A DNA stretch of 64,000 nucleotides from VXRJ01 sp965246995 (GTDB lineage Bacteria > Acidobacteriota > Vicinamibacteria > Vicinamibacterales > UBA8438): NCBI GenBank assembly GCA_965246995.1, contig OZ252008.1, positions 1,240,001 to 1,304,000 on the forward strand. The letters run 5' to 3'. Positions 36,033 to 44,548 of this stretch are shown in pieces; the stretch's first letter is position 1; every line of letters begins with the position of its first letter. The notes under the pieces are model-generated. The model ran no database searches. It saw only the letters and a program-made list of their open reading frames with translations, and was not told the DNA's origin. The position numbers and the translations under genes were made by a program.

Positions 36033-37235
36033 ATGGACGCGTACATCTACGGCGGCGCGCGGACACCGTTCGGGCGGCACGCCGGGGCACTTGCGGCGGC
36101 GCGGGCCGACGACCTCCTCGGTGATCTGATCGCCACCGTCGTGGATCGGTCGCCGTTCGACGGGTCGGCATTCGAGGACGTGATCGCGGGGTGCACGAAT
36201 CAGGCGGGGGAAGACTGCCGGAACGTGGCCCGGCGGGCCGGACTTCTCGCGGGATTGCCGGTCGAGGTGGCGGGCATCACCGTCAACCGTCTGTGCGCAA
36301 GCGGGTTGGCTGCGGTAGTGGATGCCGCGCGCGCCGCGGCGTGTGGGCACGGGGAACTGTTCATTGCCGCTGGCGTCGAGAGCATGAGCCGGGCGCCGTT
36401 CGTGATGGGCAAGGCGGAGCGGGCGTTTTCGCGGCGGTTCTCGCTGTTCGACACGACGCTGGGTACGCGCTTTCCGAATCGGCGCGCGACGGCGGCGTAC
36501 GGCGACCACGCGATGTACGAGACGGCCGAGGAGGTCGCGACGGATCTCGGGATCGATCGCGAAGCGGCTGACGCCTTTGCTGCCGCATCGCAGGCGAAGT
36601 ACGCACAGGCGAAGACGACCTGCTTCTATTCGGGAGAGATTCAGCCGGTTTCCGTGCCGGCGGGGAAGCGCGGCGCGACCACCACGGTCTCCGAGGACGA
36701 GCATCCGCGGCCCACCAGCACCGCCGAGTCGCTTGCTGCGCTCAAGCCCCTTGCCGCCGGGGGTGTCGTGACGGCCGGTAATGCGTCCGGCATCAACGAC
36801 GGCGCCGCCGCTCTGATTGTCGGCTCACGCGCCGCCGGTGAGCGCGCGGGCGCCACGCCGCTCGCGCGGATCGTCTCGGCGGCGGCTGCCGGGGTCGAGC
36901 CGCGCGTCATGGGGCTCGGACCGGTTCCGGCTTCCCGCAAGGCGCTGGAACGCGCCGGCCTGACCCTGGCCGACATGGACGTGATCGAGATCAACGAGGC
37001 GTTTGCCGCGCAGGTGCTCGGCTGCCTCAAGCAGCTCGACCTTGCCGCCGACGACAGCCGGGTCAATCCGAACGGCGGCGCCATCGCGATCGGGCATCCG
37101 CTCGGCGCGTCCGGCGCGCGCCTCGCCCTCACGGCGGCGCGGCAACTGGCCCGCAGCAACGGCCGATACGCACTGGTGACGCTCTGCATCGGCGTCGGCC
37201 AGGGGCTGGCCGCCATTCTGGAGCGCACCGCCTGA
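36033..37235 (+). CDS. Acetyl-CoA C-acyltransferase (thiolase), PcaF/FadA type
   Basis: 400 residues, the normal length. The nucleophilic Cys is residue 88 in NRLCASGL; the C-terminal His and Cys lie in GGAIAIGHPLGASGARL and CIGVGQG. It cleaves 3-ketoacyl-CoA, or condenses acetyl-CoA. QAGEDCRNVARRA at residues 57-69 resembles 3-oxoadipyl-CoA thiolases, but no aromatic degradation genes are near, so fatty-acid beta-oxidation is equally possible. It starts a plus-strand run with the transporter and amidohydrolase. Confidence 0.93.
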   Translation: MDAYIYGGARTPFGRHAGALAAARADDLLGDLIATVVDRSPFDGSAFEDVIAGCTNQAGEDCRNVARRAGLLAGLPVEVAGITVNRLCASGLAAVVDAARAAACGHGELFIAAGVESMSRAPFVMGKAERAFSRRFSLFDTTLGTRFPNRRATAAYGDHAMYETAEEVATDLGIDREAADAFAAASQAKYAQAKTTCFYSGEIQPVSVPAGKRGATTTVSEDEHPRPTSTAESLAALKPLAAGGVVTAGNASGINDGAAALIVGSRAAGERAGATPLARIVSAAAAGVEPRVMGLGPVPASRKALERAGLTLADMDVIEINEAFAAQVLGCLKQLDLAADDSRVNPNGGAIAIGHPLGASGARLALTAARQLARSNGRYALVTLCIGVGQGLAAILERTA

Positions 37236-37244
37236 GCCGGCCCG

Positions 37245-38654
37245 ATGGCTGGCCGTAACGTCCGTCTCATCGCGCTCGCCGTCATCTATCTCGTCTTCGC
37301 GCACGTCCTGCCGATCCCGGAGGGCGTCGATCCGCAGGGGTGGCGCATCACGGGCATTTTCTTCGCGACCATCGCGGGGTTGATGCTGCAGCCGCTGCCC
37401 GGTTCCCAGGTGGTGTTGCTCGGCATCACGGCGCTGGTGCTCATCGGCGGGATCCCGATGAATCGCGCCCTTTCGGGCTACGCCAGCCCGTCGGTCTGGC
37501 TGGTCCTCGCCGCGATGCTGATGTCGCGCGCGCTGCGCGATTGCGGCCTCGCGCGCCGCATCGCACTCTTGTTCGTCCGGGCGATCGGCCGGACGTCGCT
37601 CGGTCTCGCGTACGCGCTTCACCTCACGGATCTGACGCTCGCGACCGGCGTGCCGTCGATCACCGCGCGCGGCGGCAGCATCGTCTTCCCGATCGCGCGG
37701 AACATCTCCACGCTGTACCAGTCCGAGCCCGGTCCCACGGCATCACGCCTCGGCACCTTCCTGATGACGTCCATGTACCAGACGAGCGGCGTCGCCTCCG
37801 CAATGTTCTTCTACAGCAGCGCCGCCAACCTGTTGATGGGCGACCTCGCGCGCGAGTTCGCTGGCATCCAGATCACCTGGGCGAGCTGGTTTCTCGCCGC
37901 TCTCGTGCCCGGCATCGTCTCGAGCCTCCTCATCCCACCGCTGGTGATGCGCCTGCTGCCGCCGGAAGTGCGCCACACGCCCGCCGCGCCGGCGTTCGCG
38001 CAGGAGGAACTGAACAAGCTGGGACCGATCCGAGGCGCCGAGTCGGTGGTCGGTTTGGTCTTCATAGGCCTGATCGGTTTCTGGGTCCTCTCCTCGTACG
38101 TCGACTGGCTGTCCGCCGGCCTGGTGGCGCTGGTCGGCATGGCGGTGCTATTCGTTTCGGGTGCGCTCTCCTGGAACTCGGCGCTGGGTGAGCGCTCCGC
38201 CTGGGACATCTACGTCTGGTACGGCGGACTCGTGACGATGGGCGGCCTGTTGAACGAGAGCGGATCGACTACGGTGTTCGCCAGCTTCGTCGGAGGCTGG
38301 CTTACGGGGATTCCGTGGCTCGCGGTGCTCGTTGTCACGCTGGTGCTCTACTTCTATGCCCACTACTTCTTTGCCAGTACGACGGCCCATGCGCTGGCCC
38401 TGTATGGCCCATTCATCGCGCTGCTCGCCGGGGCCGGGGCGCCCGCCGTGGTCGCGGTCTATGCGCTGGTCTACCTGAACAACCTGCAGGCGGGATTGAC
38501 CCACTACGGCACGACGACGTCTCCCATCATCTTCGTCGAGAACTACGTCAGCTTCGCCGACTGGTGGCGGACCGGCTTCATTGTCTCGTTGCTGAACCTC
38601 GCCATCTGGCTGACAATCGGCATCGCCTGGTGGAGAATCCTGGGGCTGTGGTGA
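37245..38654 (+). CDS. DASS-family sodium/dicarboxylate (anion) symporter
   Basis: 469 residues with about 12 hydrophobic helices. Family features are the repeated hairpins with LTDLTLATGVPSITARGG and NNLQAGLTHYGTTTSPI, which hold the SNT/TTP-like substrate and sodium motifs of the DASS group (2-oxoglutarate/malate or CitT/YbhI branch). It likely imports di- or tricarboxylates at the inner membrane. It starts 9 bp after the thiolase and its stop overlaps the next ATG by one base (TGATG), so the three genes form an operon. Confidence 0.9.
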   Translation: MAGRNVRLIALAVIYLVFAHVLPIPEGVDPQGWRITGIFFATIAGLMLQPLPGSQVVLLGITALVLIGGIPMNRALSGYASPSVWLVLAAMLMSRALRDCGLARRIALLFVRAIGRTSLGLAYALHLTDLTLATGVPSITARGGSIVFPIARNISTLYQSEPGPTASRLGTFLMTSMYQTSGVASAMFFYSSAANLLMGDLAREFAGIQITWASWFLAALVPGIVSSLLIPPLVMRLLPPEVRHTPAAPAFAQEELNKLGPIRGAESVVGLVFIGLIGFWVLSSYVDWLSAGLVALVGMAVLFVSGALSWNSALGERSAWDIYVWYGGLVTMGGLLNESGSTTVFASFVGGWLTGIPWLAVLVVTLVLYFYAHYFFASTTAHALALYGPFIALLAGAGAPAVVAVYALVYLNNLQAGLTHYGTTTSPIIFVENYVSFADWWRTGFIVSLLNLAIWLTIGIAWWRILGLW

Positions 38655-40210
38655 TGCGAATCAACGGAAAGCGTGCCGTCTGCTTCGTCGTAGCGGGGTT
38701 GTTGGCGGCTTGCGCCGCGCCGGACCCGACCGACGTCCCGGCCCCGGTGGTCGAAGAGCGCGCGGCCGAGCCCGCCGGGCCACTGGATCTCGCGATCGCC
38801 GCCGGCCGCGTGATGGATCCGGAGAGCGGCCTCGACGCGGTCCGCCATGTCGGCATCCGGGATGGCGTCGTGACCGTGATTTCCGAAGTACCGCTCGACG
38901 CCACCGAGACGATAGACGCCTCCGGTCTGGTAGTCGCCCCGGGCTTCATCGATCTGCATGCGCACGGCCAGGATCCGACGAGCAGCCGTTTCCAGGCGAT
39001 GGACGGTGTCACGACGGCGCTCGAGTTGGAGATCGGCGCCTTTCCCGTCGATCGGTGGTACGCGCGTCGCGGCGGCGCCTCACTCATCAACTACGGAGCC
39101 TCCGTCAGCCACCAGGGGGCACGGCGCCGTGCGACCGGCAGCATGTTCGCGCGCAGCAATGACGAGGGGACCTTCTCGCTCGGCGAAAGCGGCGACGACA
39201 CGCTCTATCGCGCCGTCAGCAGCGCGGAACAGGCGAGGCTCGACGAGTTGATGGAACGGGGCCTGCGCGACGGCGGTCTCGGCTTCGGCTTCGGTCTGAT
39301 CTACACCCCCGGCGTCAGCCACGACGAACTGCTGCAGCTATTCGGGGTAGCGGCCCGCCAGGGGGCGCCGTCGTTCATCCACCTCCGCTCGGCGAGTGAT
39401 TTTGCGCGCGGCGGCGCGCTGGCGCCATTCCAGGAAGTGATTGCCAACGCGGCGATCACGGGTGCGGGCGTACACATCGTCCACCTGAACAGCAGCGCCG
39501 GCGCGGCCGCGCAAGAGGCAGTGGCGATGGTGCGCGGCGCCCGGGAGCGCGGGATCGACGTGACAACCGAGGCGTACCCGTACACGGCAAGCGCGTCGCT
39601 GATCGAATCGCCCCTGTACGACGCCTGGGAGGGACGTCCGAGGTCGGCGTACCAGACGCTGCAGTGGGTGGAAACAGGGGAGCGGTTGACGCCCGAGACG
39701 TTCGCCCGCTACCGACGCCAGGGAGGTTGGGTGATCGGGCACGGCCGCTCCGAAGAACTGAATGGCTGGATCGTCGCGCAGCCGGACGTCATTGCGGCCA
39801 GCGACGGCATCCCCTTCAGCGAAGGGCGGGCGCACCCGCGCGGCGCCGGGACGTTCTCGCGCATCCTGGGGCACTACGCTCGCGACGGTGGTGCGCTTTC
39901 CCTGATGGACGCCCTCGGGAAGATGACGCTGCTACCGGCACAGCGGCTCGAGGAGATAGCCCCGATGATGACGCGCAAGGGACGCGTGCAGGTGGGGAGT
40001 GATGCCGACCTGACCCTTTTCGATCCGGAACGGATCATCGACCGTGCGACATACGACGCCCCGGATCGGTACTCCGAAGGGATTGCGCATGTGCTGGTCG
40101 GAGGAACGCCCGTCGTGCGGGATGGCGCGCTCGTGGAGGGCGTCACGCCGGGGCGGCCCATTCTGGGCCGGCACCTGGAGGGTGATACCGAGGGCGCAAC
40201 CGCGCCGTAG
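38654..40210 (+). CDS. D-aminoacylase/N-acyl-D-amino-acid deacylase-like amidohydrolase lipoprotein
   Basis: 518 residues. The signal peptide ends in LLAACAAP, a lipobox, so the enzyme is envelope-bound. The amidohydrolase barrel motif PGFIDLHAHG gives two metal-binding His; HIVHLNSS, TEAYPYTAS and SDGIPFSEGRAHPR are shared with D-aminoacylases and related hydrolases. The C-terminal GSDADLTLFDPERI is typical of the family. It would cleave N-acyl amino acids or similar amides outside the cytoplasm, with products taken up by the transporter next to it (inference). The frame reaches back to 38315, but only ATG 38654 gives the signal peptide. Confidence 0.88.
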   Translation: MRINGKRAVCFVVAGLLAACAAPDPTDVPAPVVEERAAEPAGPLDLAIAAGRVMDPESGLDAVRHVGIRDGVVTVISEVPLDATETIDASGLVVAPGFIDLHAHGQDPTSSRFQAMDGVTTALELEIGAFPVDRWYARRGGASLINYGASVSHQGARRRATGSMFARSNDEGTFSLGESGDDTLYRAVSSAEQARLDELMERGLRDGGLGFGFGLIYTPGVSHDELLQLFGVAARQGAPSFIHLRSASDFARGGALAPFQEVIANAAITGAGVHIVHLNSSAGAAAQEAVAMVRGARERGIDVTTEAYPYTASASLIESPLYDAWEGRPRSAYQTLQWVETGERLTPETFARYRRQGGWVIGHGRSEELNGWIVAQPDVIAASDGIPFSEGRAHPRGAGTFSRILGHYARDGGALSLMDALGKMTLLPAQRLEEIAPMMTRKGRVQVGSDADLTLFDPERIIDRATYDAPDRYSEGIAHVLVGGTPVVRDGALVEGVTPGRPILGRHLEGDTEGATAP

Positions 40211-40221
40211 CCGGTCCCCTC

Positions 40222-40240
40222 GGGGTTCACCACGGGCTCC
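40222..40240 (+). repeat. MITE right-end relic
   Basis: GGGGTTCACCACGGGCTCC followed by TA is a right terminus lacking a left end. It abuts the complete copy beginning at 40243 and shares its TA. Confidence 0.6.
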
Positions 40241-40242
40241 TA

Positions 40243-40401
40243 GCAGCTCGTGGTGAAACCCCGCTACATTCGAGCGGTGATGCATCCCGCCTGAACGGCG
40301 TTGTTCCTCGGTCGGATATGGCCAATATCCTCCCTCGTCGCGCCTTGTCAGGCGAGCGCCTCACCGCTCTCGGTGTAACACGGAGTTCCACCACGGGCTG
40401 C
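40243..40401 (+). mobile_element. MITE-like element copy 2
   Basis: 159 bp, bounded by GCAGCTCGTGGTGAAACC and CCACCACGGGCTGC, flanked on both sides by TA (40241-40242 and 40402-40403). The interior matches copy 1 in the same orientation but lacks the CCGCGGACTG palindrome arms. Its right TA plus terminal base form the TAG stop of the amidase on the minus strand. The 190-bp intergenic space holds nothing else. Confidence 0.8.
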
Positions 40402-41849
40402 TAGAGGGACGGGTGGCGTTCGCCGAAGCGGGTCGCCTGCTCGAAGGCGTGCGCGAGCTGCAGCACCGAGAGATCCGCTTGCTGCCGGCCGACGATCTGG
40501 ATGCCGACGGGGAGGCCGTCGTCGGTGAAGCCGCAGGGGACGGAGATGGCAGGGAGGCCCAGGACCGAGATGACGCTGCAGGATCCCATCCAGTCCACGT
40601 AGGTGTTCATGGCGATGCCGTCGATCTCGGTGGGATACTCCTGCTCGACATCGAATGGCGGCACCTGCGCGACCGGCAGAACCAGAAAGTCGAAGCGCTC
40701 CAGGAAGTGTCGCGTCCGCTCGAGCACGGCGTTCCAGCCGCGGGCGGCAGCGGCTACCTGCGGGCCGCTCAGCCGCCGTCCCTCCTCGATATTCCAGACG
40801 ACCGTCTCCTTCATCAGGTTGCGGTGTTCGTCGAGCAGTGAGCCGTAGCAGAGTTCGAAGTACCACGCGCGCCAGATCGCGAACACCTCGGCCGCCCCCG
40901 CCAGATCCGGTTCGGCATCCTCCACGCGACAGCCAATCCCTTCGAACGTGGCGCGCTGCGCATCGACGACGGCAGTGACGTGTGGATCGAACGGAAGACC
41001 GGCCAAACGCCGGCTCCAGGCTACCGTCACGCTGCCCTCCGCCTCGCCATCGTTGCCGTCTTCGTCGAGGGCATTCCGTCCGAGCGGCGGCCGAAACATG
41101 GCACCCGGTTCCGGTAGCGAGATCGGTGCACGCCCGTCCGGCCCCGCGATCGCGCTCAGCATCAGGGCGAGATCGCTCACCGTCCGCGCCATCGGTCCCT
41201 GCACGCCGAGCGGGAACCAGGCGGCCTGACTGGGCCAGATCGGCACGCGTCCGGGCGACGGCCGGAAACCGACCACGTTGCAGAAGCTGGCCGGGTTGCG
41301 GAGCGAACCACCCAGGTCACTCCCGTCGGCGATGGGCACCATCCCGCATGCCAGCGCGGCTGCGGCGCCGCCACTGCTTCCGCCGCACGTCCTGGTCGTG
41401 TCGTACGGATTCCGCGTAGCCCCGAAGATCGCGTTGAACGTCTGCGATCCGGCGCCGAACTCGGGGGTGTTCGTCTTCCCGAGAGTGATGGCGCCTGCCG
41501 CGTGCAACCGTTCGACGATCAGCGCATCGTCGTCGGGAACGAACTCGGCGAAGATGCGTGATCCGAACGTCGTCCGGATCCCCTTCGTCCAGGTGAGATC
41601 CTTGTGCGCAACGGGCAGGCCGTGCAGCGGCCCGAGCGTGTCCCCCCGCGCCACCGCCGCATCCGCTTCCGCCGCGGCGCGGCGCGCCACTTCAGGCACC
41701 AGCGTCACGATGGCGTTGATCGTTGGATTGACCGCCTCGATCCGTGCGAGGTGCGCTTCCACCACCTCAACCGCGGAAACCTCACGCGCCGCGATCATCC
41801 GCGCGAGATCGGCCGCGGTGCGGCAGCAGAGATCCGAGTGCGCCAGCAT
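40401..41849 (-). CDS. Amidase signature family hydrolase
   Basis: 482 residues. The catalytic Ser-cisSer-Lys triad is readable: Lys in PVAHKDLTWTKG, the signature GGSSGGAAAALA, and the nucleophile Ser in DGSDLGGSLRNPA. These enzymes hydrolyse amides; the branch also includes GatA, but no gatB or gatC is near and the C-terminus GLPVGIQIVGRQQADL fits catabolic amidases. Its stop TAG is made by a MITE boundary at 40401-40403. The ATG lies 6 nt after TAGTTT and the gene diverges from the DUF5916 lipoprotein. Confidence 0.92.
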   Translation of the reverse strand: MLAHSDLCCRTAADLARMIAAREVSAVEVVEAHLARIEAVNPTINAIVTLVPEVARRAAAEADAAVARGDTLGPLHGLPVAHKDLTWTKGIRTTFGSRIFAEFVPDDDALIVERLHAAGAITLGKTNTPEFGAGSQTFNAIFGATRNPYDTTRTCGGSSGGAAAALACGMVPIADGSDLGGSLRNPASFCNVVGFRPSPGRVPIWPSQAAWFPLGVQGPMARTVSDLALMLSAIAGPDGRAPISLPEPGAMFRPPLGRNALDEDGNDGEAEGSVTVAWSRRLAGLPFDPHVTAVVDAQRATFEGIGCRVEDAEPDLAGAAEVFAIWRAWYFELCYGSLLDEHRNLMKETVVWNIEEGRRLSGPQVAAAARGWNAVLERTRHFLERFDFLVLPVAQVPPFDVEQEYPTEIDGIAMNTYVDWMGSCSVISVLGLPAISVPCGFTDDGLPVGIQIVGRQQADLSVLQLAHAFEQATRFGERHPSL

Positions 41850-41854
41850 CGCGG

Positions 41855-41861
41855 TAAACTA
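41855..41861. promoter_or_regulatory. Overlapping divergent -10 boxes, amidase and DUF5916 genes
   Basis: TAAACT on the plus strand (41855-41860) and TAGTTT on the minus strand (forward 41856-41861) share five base pairs. They stand 7 nt before TTG 41868 and 6 nt before the amidase ATG 41849. The whole intergenic space is 18 bp. Confidence 0.4.
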
Positions 41862-41867
41862 CTACGT

Positions 41868-44402
41868 TTGTCCGACGCTCTGATTCCCTTGCCGTCGCGG
41901 TTGCGCGCGGCCGCCCTGCTGCTAGCCGCATGCATGACGCTGTCGTCGTGTGCGATGACGGTGGACTGGGCGCCGCCGTCCACTCTTCCGTCGCCCGCCG
42001 AGATTGCGGCGGAGTCGGAGCCCGCTCGGCCGCCCCGGGGAGACGCGACGGAGGTGGAACCTTCCGGGAGCGCACCTTCCTCGAGCCCGTCGTCCGGCGG
42101 TGCGCCTGCCGGCGGCGCGCCGGGTGTGGCAGCTTCAGCTTCCGGCGGCTTCACCGTCGCGCCCGGCATCATTGATGGCCCGCCGCCTCCCGATCCTCCG
42201 GAAGTGATCGCGCGCGACGGCGAGGGGCGCGTCACGATGCGGGCGATTCGCCTCGATAGTCCGTTGCGTCTGGACGGTCAGCTCAGCGAGGAGGTCTTCC
42301 TCAGCGTTCCGCCGGTCACCAACTTCATTCAACAGGAACCGGATGAGGGCGCGCCCGCGGTGGATCAGACCGAGGTGTGGGTGCTCTTCGACGACGATAC
42401 CTTCTACGTGGCCGCCCGCTGCTGGAGTGCCGATCCGGACCGGATCGTCGCCAACGTGATGCGACGGGACAGCTACGGCATGTTCGGCAACGAGACGTTC
42501 GGCGTCGTGCTCGATACCTACTACGACCGGCGGAACGCCTTCAATTTCATGACCAACGCGATCGGTGGCCTGTTCGACGCCACGATCACCAACGAGCGGA
42601 CGCCGAATCTCGACTGGAACGCGGTGTGGGACGTCCGTTCGGAGCGGTTCGATCAGGGCTGGACGGTCGAGATGGCGATCCCGTTCAAGTCACTCCGGTA
42701 CCGGACCGGCGCAACGCAGATCTGGGGGATCAATTTCCAGCGCCGCGTCGCCTCCACCAACGAGGCGTCTTTCCTGACGCCGATTCCCGCGTCGCTCTCG
42801 TTCGCCGGATTATTCCGCCTGTCCTCGGCCGCCACGCTGGTCGGTGTGGAGCCACCCTCGTCGGGTACGCGCCTGGAGATCAAGCCGTACACCATTGCCG
42901 ATGCGACGACCAACCTCACGGCGACGACACCGTTCGTGAACCGGACGCAAGGTGACGCCGGTGTCGACATCAAGTACGGCGTTACCGAGGGACTGACGGC
43001 GGACCTGACCTACAACACCGACTTCGCGCAGGTGGAGGTAGACGAACAACAGGTGAACCTGACGCGGTTCAGTCTGTTTTTTCCGGAGAAGCGGGAGTTC
43101 TTCCTCGAAGGGCAAGGGATCTTCGACTTCGGCGCCGGTCTTTCGCGCAACCCGATCAATTACTACTTCCGCGGCGACCGCTTCGGCGGCGACGCACCGG
43201 TGCTCTTCTTCAGCCGCCGGATCGGGCTGGATGACGGCCGGACGGTGCCGATTCAGGGGGGTGGCCGCCTGACCGGGAAGGTGGGGCCGTACAGTGTCGG
43301 GTTGCTCAACGTGCAGACTGGCCAGGTGGCAGCGCTGGCGGATGACGTCGCATCATCCATCATCCCGTCGACCAATTTTGGCGTCGCCCGCCTCAAGCGG
43401 GACGTCTTCCGCCGCAGCGCGGTCGGCGCGCTCTACACGCGGCGTTCCGTGGCAGCCGACGCACCGGGCGCAGCCCAGACTTTCGGCGTGGACGGCCTGT
43501 TCTCGTTCTACGACAACCTGAACATCAACACCTATCTCGCGCGTACCGAGACGCCCGGACGCCGGGCCGACGATCTGAGCTATCAGGCGCAGCTCGACTA
43601 CAACGGCGACCGTTGGGGTCTTGTGCTCGAGCGCCTGGGCGTCGGTGCGAACTTCAACCCCGAGGTGGGCTTCCTGCGCCGCGACGACTTCCGCCGCTCG
43701 CACGGGCAGTTCCGCTTCAGTCCGCGGCCCACGGGTATCGAGTCGATCCGGAAGTTCATCTGGCAGGGGAGCGTCGACTACATTGCCGACGGCGCCGGAC
43801 TGCCGGAGACGCGGCTGCAGCAGGGCCTCTTCGGCATCGAGTTTGAAAACGGCGACCGGTTCTACGCGGGCGTCACCGACACCTACGAGTACCTGAAGCA
43901 GCCCTTCGAGATTGCTTCCGACGTCACCATCCCGGTCGGTGGCTACGATTTCACCAATACGCGCATGGTGTACGGCCTGGGGCAGCAGCGGATCATCTCG
44001 GGTGGCCTCACGTTCGACCGCGGCGAGTTCTTCGGCGGCGAGTGGACCAGCGTCGGCTGGTTCCGCGGCCGTGTCAACCTGTCGCCGCAACTGTCCGTCG
44101 AGCCGTCCCTCTCGTACAACTGGATAGATCTGCCGGAGGGCTCGTTCACCACGGAGCTCATCACCACCCGCACCACCTTTAGCCTGACGCCGCGGATGTT
44201 CGTCGCGGCGCTCCTGCAGTACAACTCCGGCGCCGACTCGCTCGGCACCAATATCCGTTTCCGGTGGGAGTACCAGCCGGGTAGCGAGCTGTTCATCGTG
44301 TACACCGACGAACGGGATACGCTGACGCTGACGCCGCGGCGCTTCCCGATGCTCGAGAACCGCGCGTTCATCGTGAAGTTCAACCGGTTGTTCCGGTTCT
44401 GA
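41868..44402 (+). CDS. DUF5916 outer-membrane barrel, lipoprotein-type N-terminus (paralogue 2)
   Basis: 844 residues from TTG 41868. The hydrophobic N-terminus RLRAAALLLAACMTLSSC ends in a lipobox-like LSSC (an earlier LAAC is also possible). A Pro/Ser/Gly-rich linker follows, then a CBM9-like domain (IRLDSPLRLDGQLSEEVF), then the DUF5916 barrel with the same VEVDEQQVNLTRF, FFPEKREFFLEG and GGRLTGKVGPY blocks as the 11255 gene. It ends NRLFRF, a typical C-terminal aromatic strand. A lipidated N-terminus with an integral barrel would be unusual, so the lipobox may instead be a cleaved signal. The longer frame from 41604 is antisense to the amidase. Confidence 0.85.
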   Translation: MSDALIPLPSRLRAAALLLAACMTLSSCAMTVDWAPPSTLPSPAEIAAESEPARPPRGDATEVEPSGSAPSSSPSSGGAPAGGAPGVAASASGGFTVAPGIIDGPPPPDPPEVIARDGEGRVTMRAIRLDSPLRLDGQLSEEVFLSVPPVTNFIQQEPDEGAPAVDQTEVWVLFDDDTFYVAARCWSADPDRIVANVMRRDSYGMFGNETFGVVLDTYYDRRNAFNFMTNAIGGLFDATITNERTPNLDWNAVWDVRSERFDQGWTVEMAIPFKSLRYRTGATQIWGINFQRRVASTNEASFLTPIPASLSFAGLFRLSSAATLVGVEPPSSGTRLEIKPYTIADATTNLTATTPFVNRTQGDAGVDIKYGVTEGLTADLTYNTDFAQVEVDEQQVNLTRFSLFFPEKREFFLEGQGIFDFGAGLSRNPINYYFRGDRFGGDAPVLFFSRRIGLDDGRTVPIQGGGRLTGKVGPYSVGLLNVQTGQVAALADDVASSIIPSTNFGVARLKRDVFRRSAVGALYTRRSVAADAPGAAQTFGVDGLFSFYDNLNINTYLARTETPGRRADDLSYQAQLDYNGDRWGLVLERLGVGANFNPEVGFLRRDDFRRSHGQFRFSPRPTGIESIRKFIWQGSVDYIADGAGLPETRLQQGLFGIEFENGDRFYAGVTDTYEYLKQPFEIASDVTIPVGGYDFTNTRMVYGLGQQRIISGGLTFDRGEFFGGEWTSVGWFRGRVNLSPQLSVEPSLSYNWIDLPEGSFTTELITTRTTFSLTPRMFVAALLQYNSGADSLGTNIRFRWEYQPGSELFIVYTDERDTLTLTPRRFPMLENRAFIVKFNRLFRF

Positions 44403-44468
44403 CGCGGGCGGGTCTTGCCTCTCGTGGCGGTTCCGGCGAGACTACGACGCGCACCGAACTGCGCACGA

Positions 44469-44522
44469 GGAGTCCGTGGTGAAACCGCTCTGATGTTAGC
44501 GGCGGGTTTCACCACGGGCTCC
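44469..44522 (+). repeat. Minimal MITE (54-bp hairpin)
   Basis: GGAGTCCGTGGTGAAACC and GGGTTTCACCACGGGCTCC face each other across about 17 bp (GCTCTGATGTTAGCGGC). This keeps both termini with the interior deleted. The flanking TA pair is lost. Nothing else is visible in the 146-bp gap except the next gene's ribosome site. Confidence 0.75.
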
Positions 44523-44548
44523 TGGCCACTGAGCAGGGAGTAACAAAG

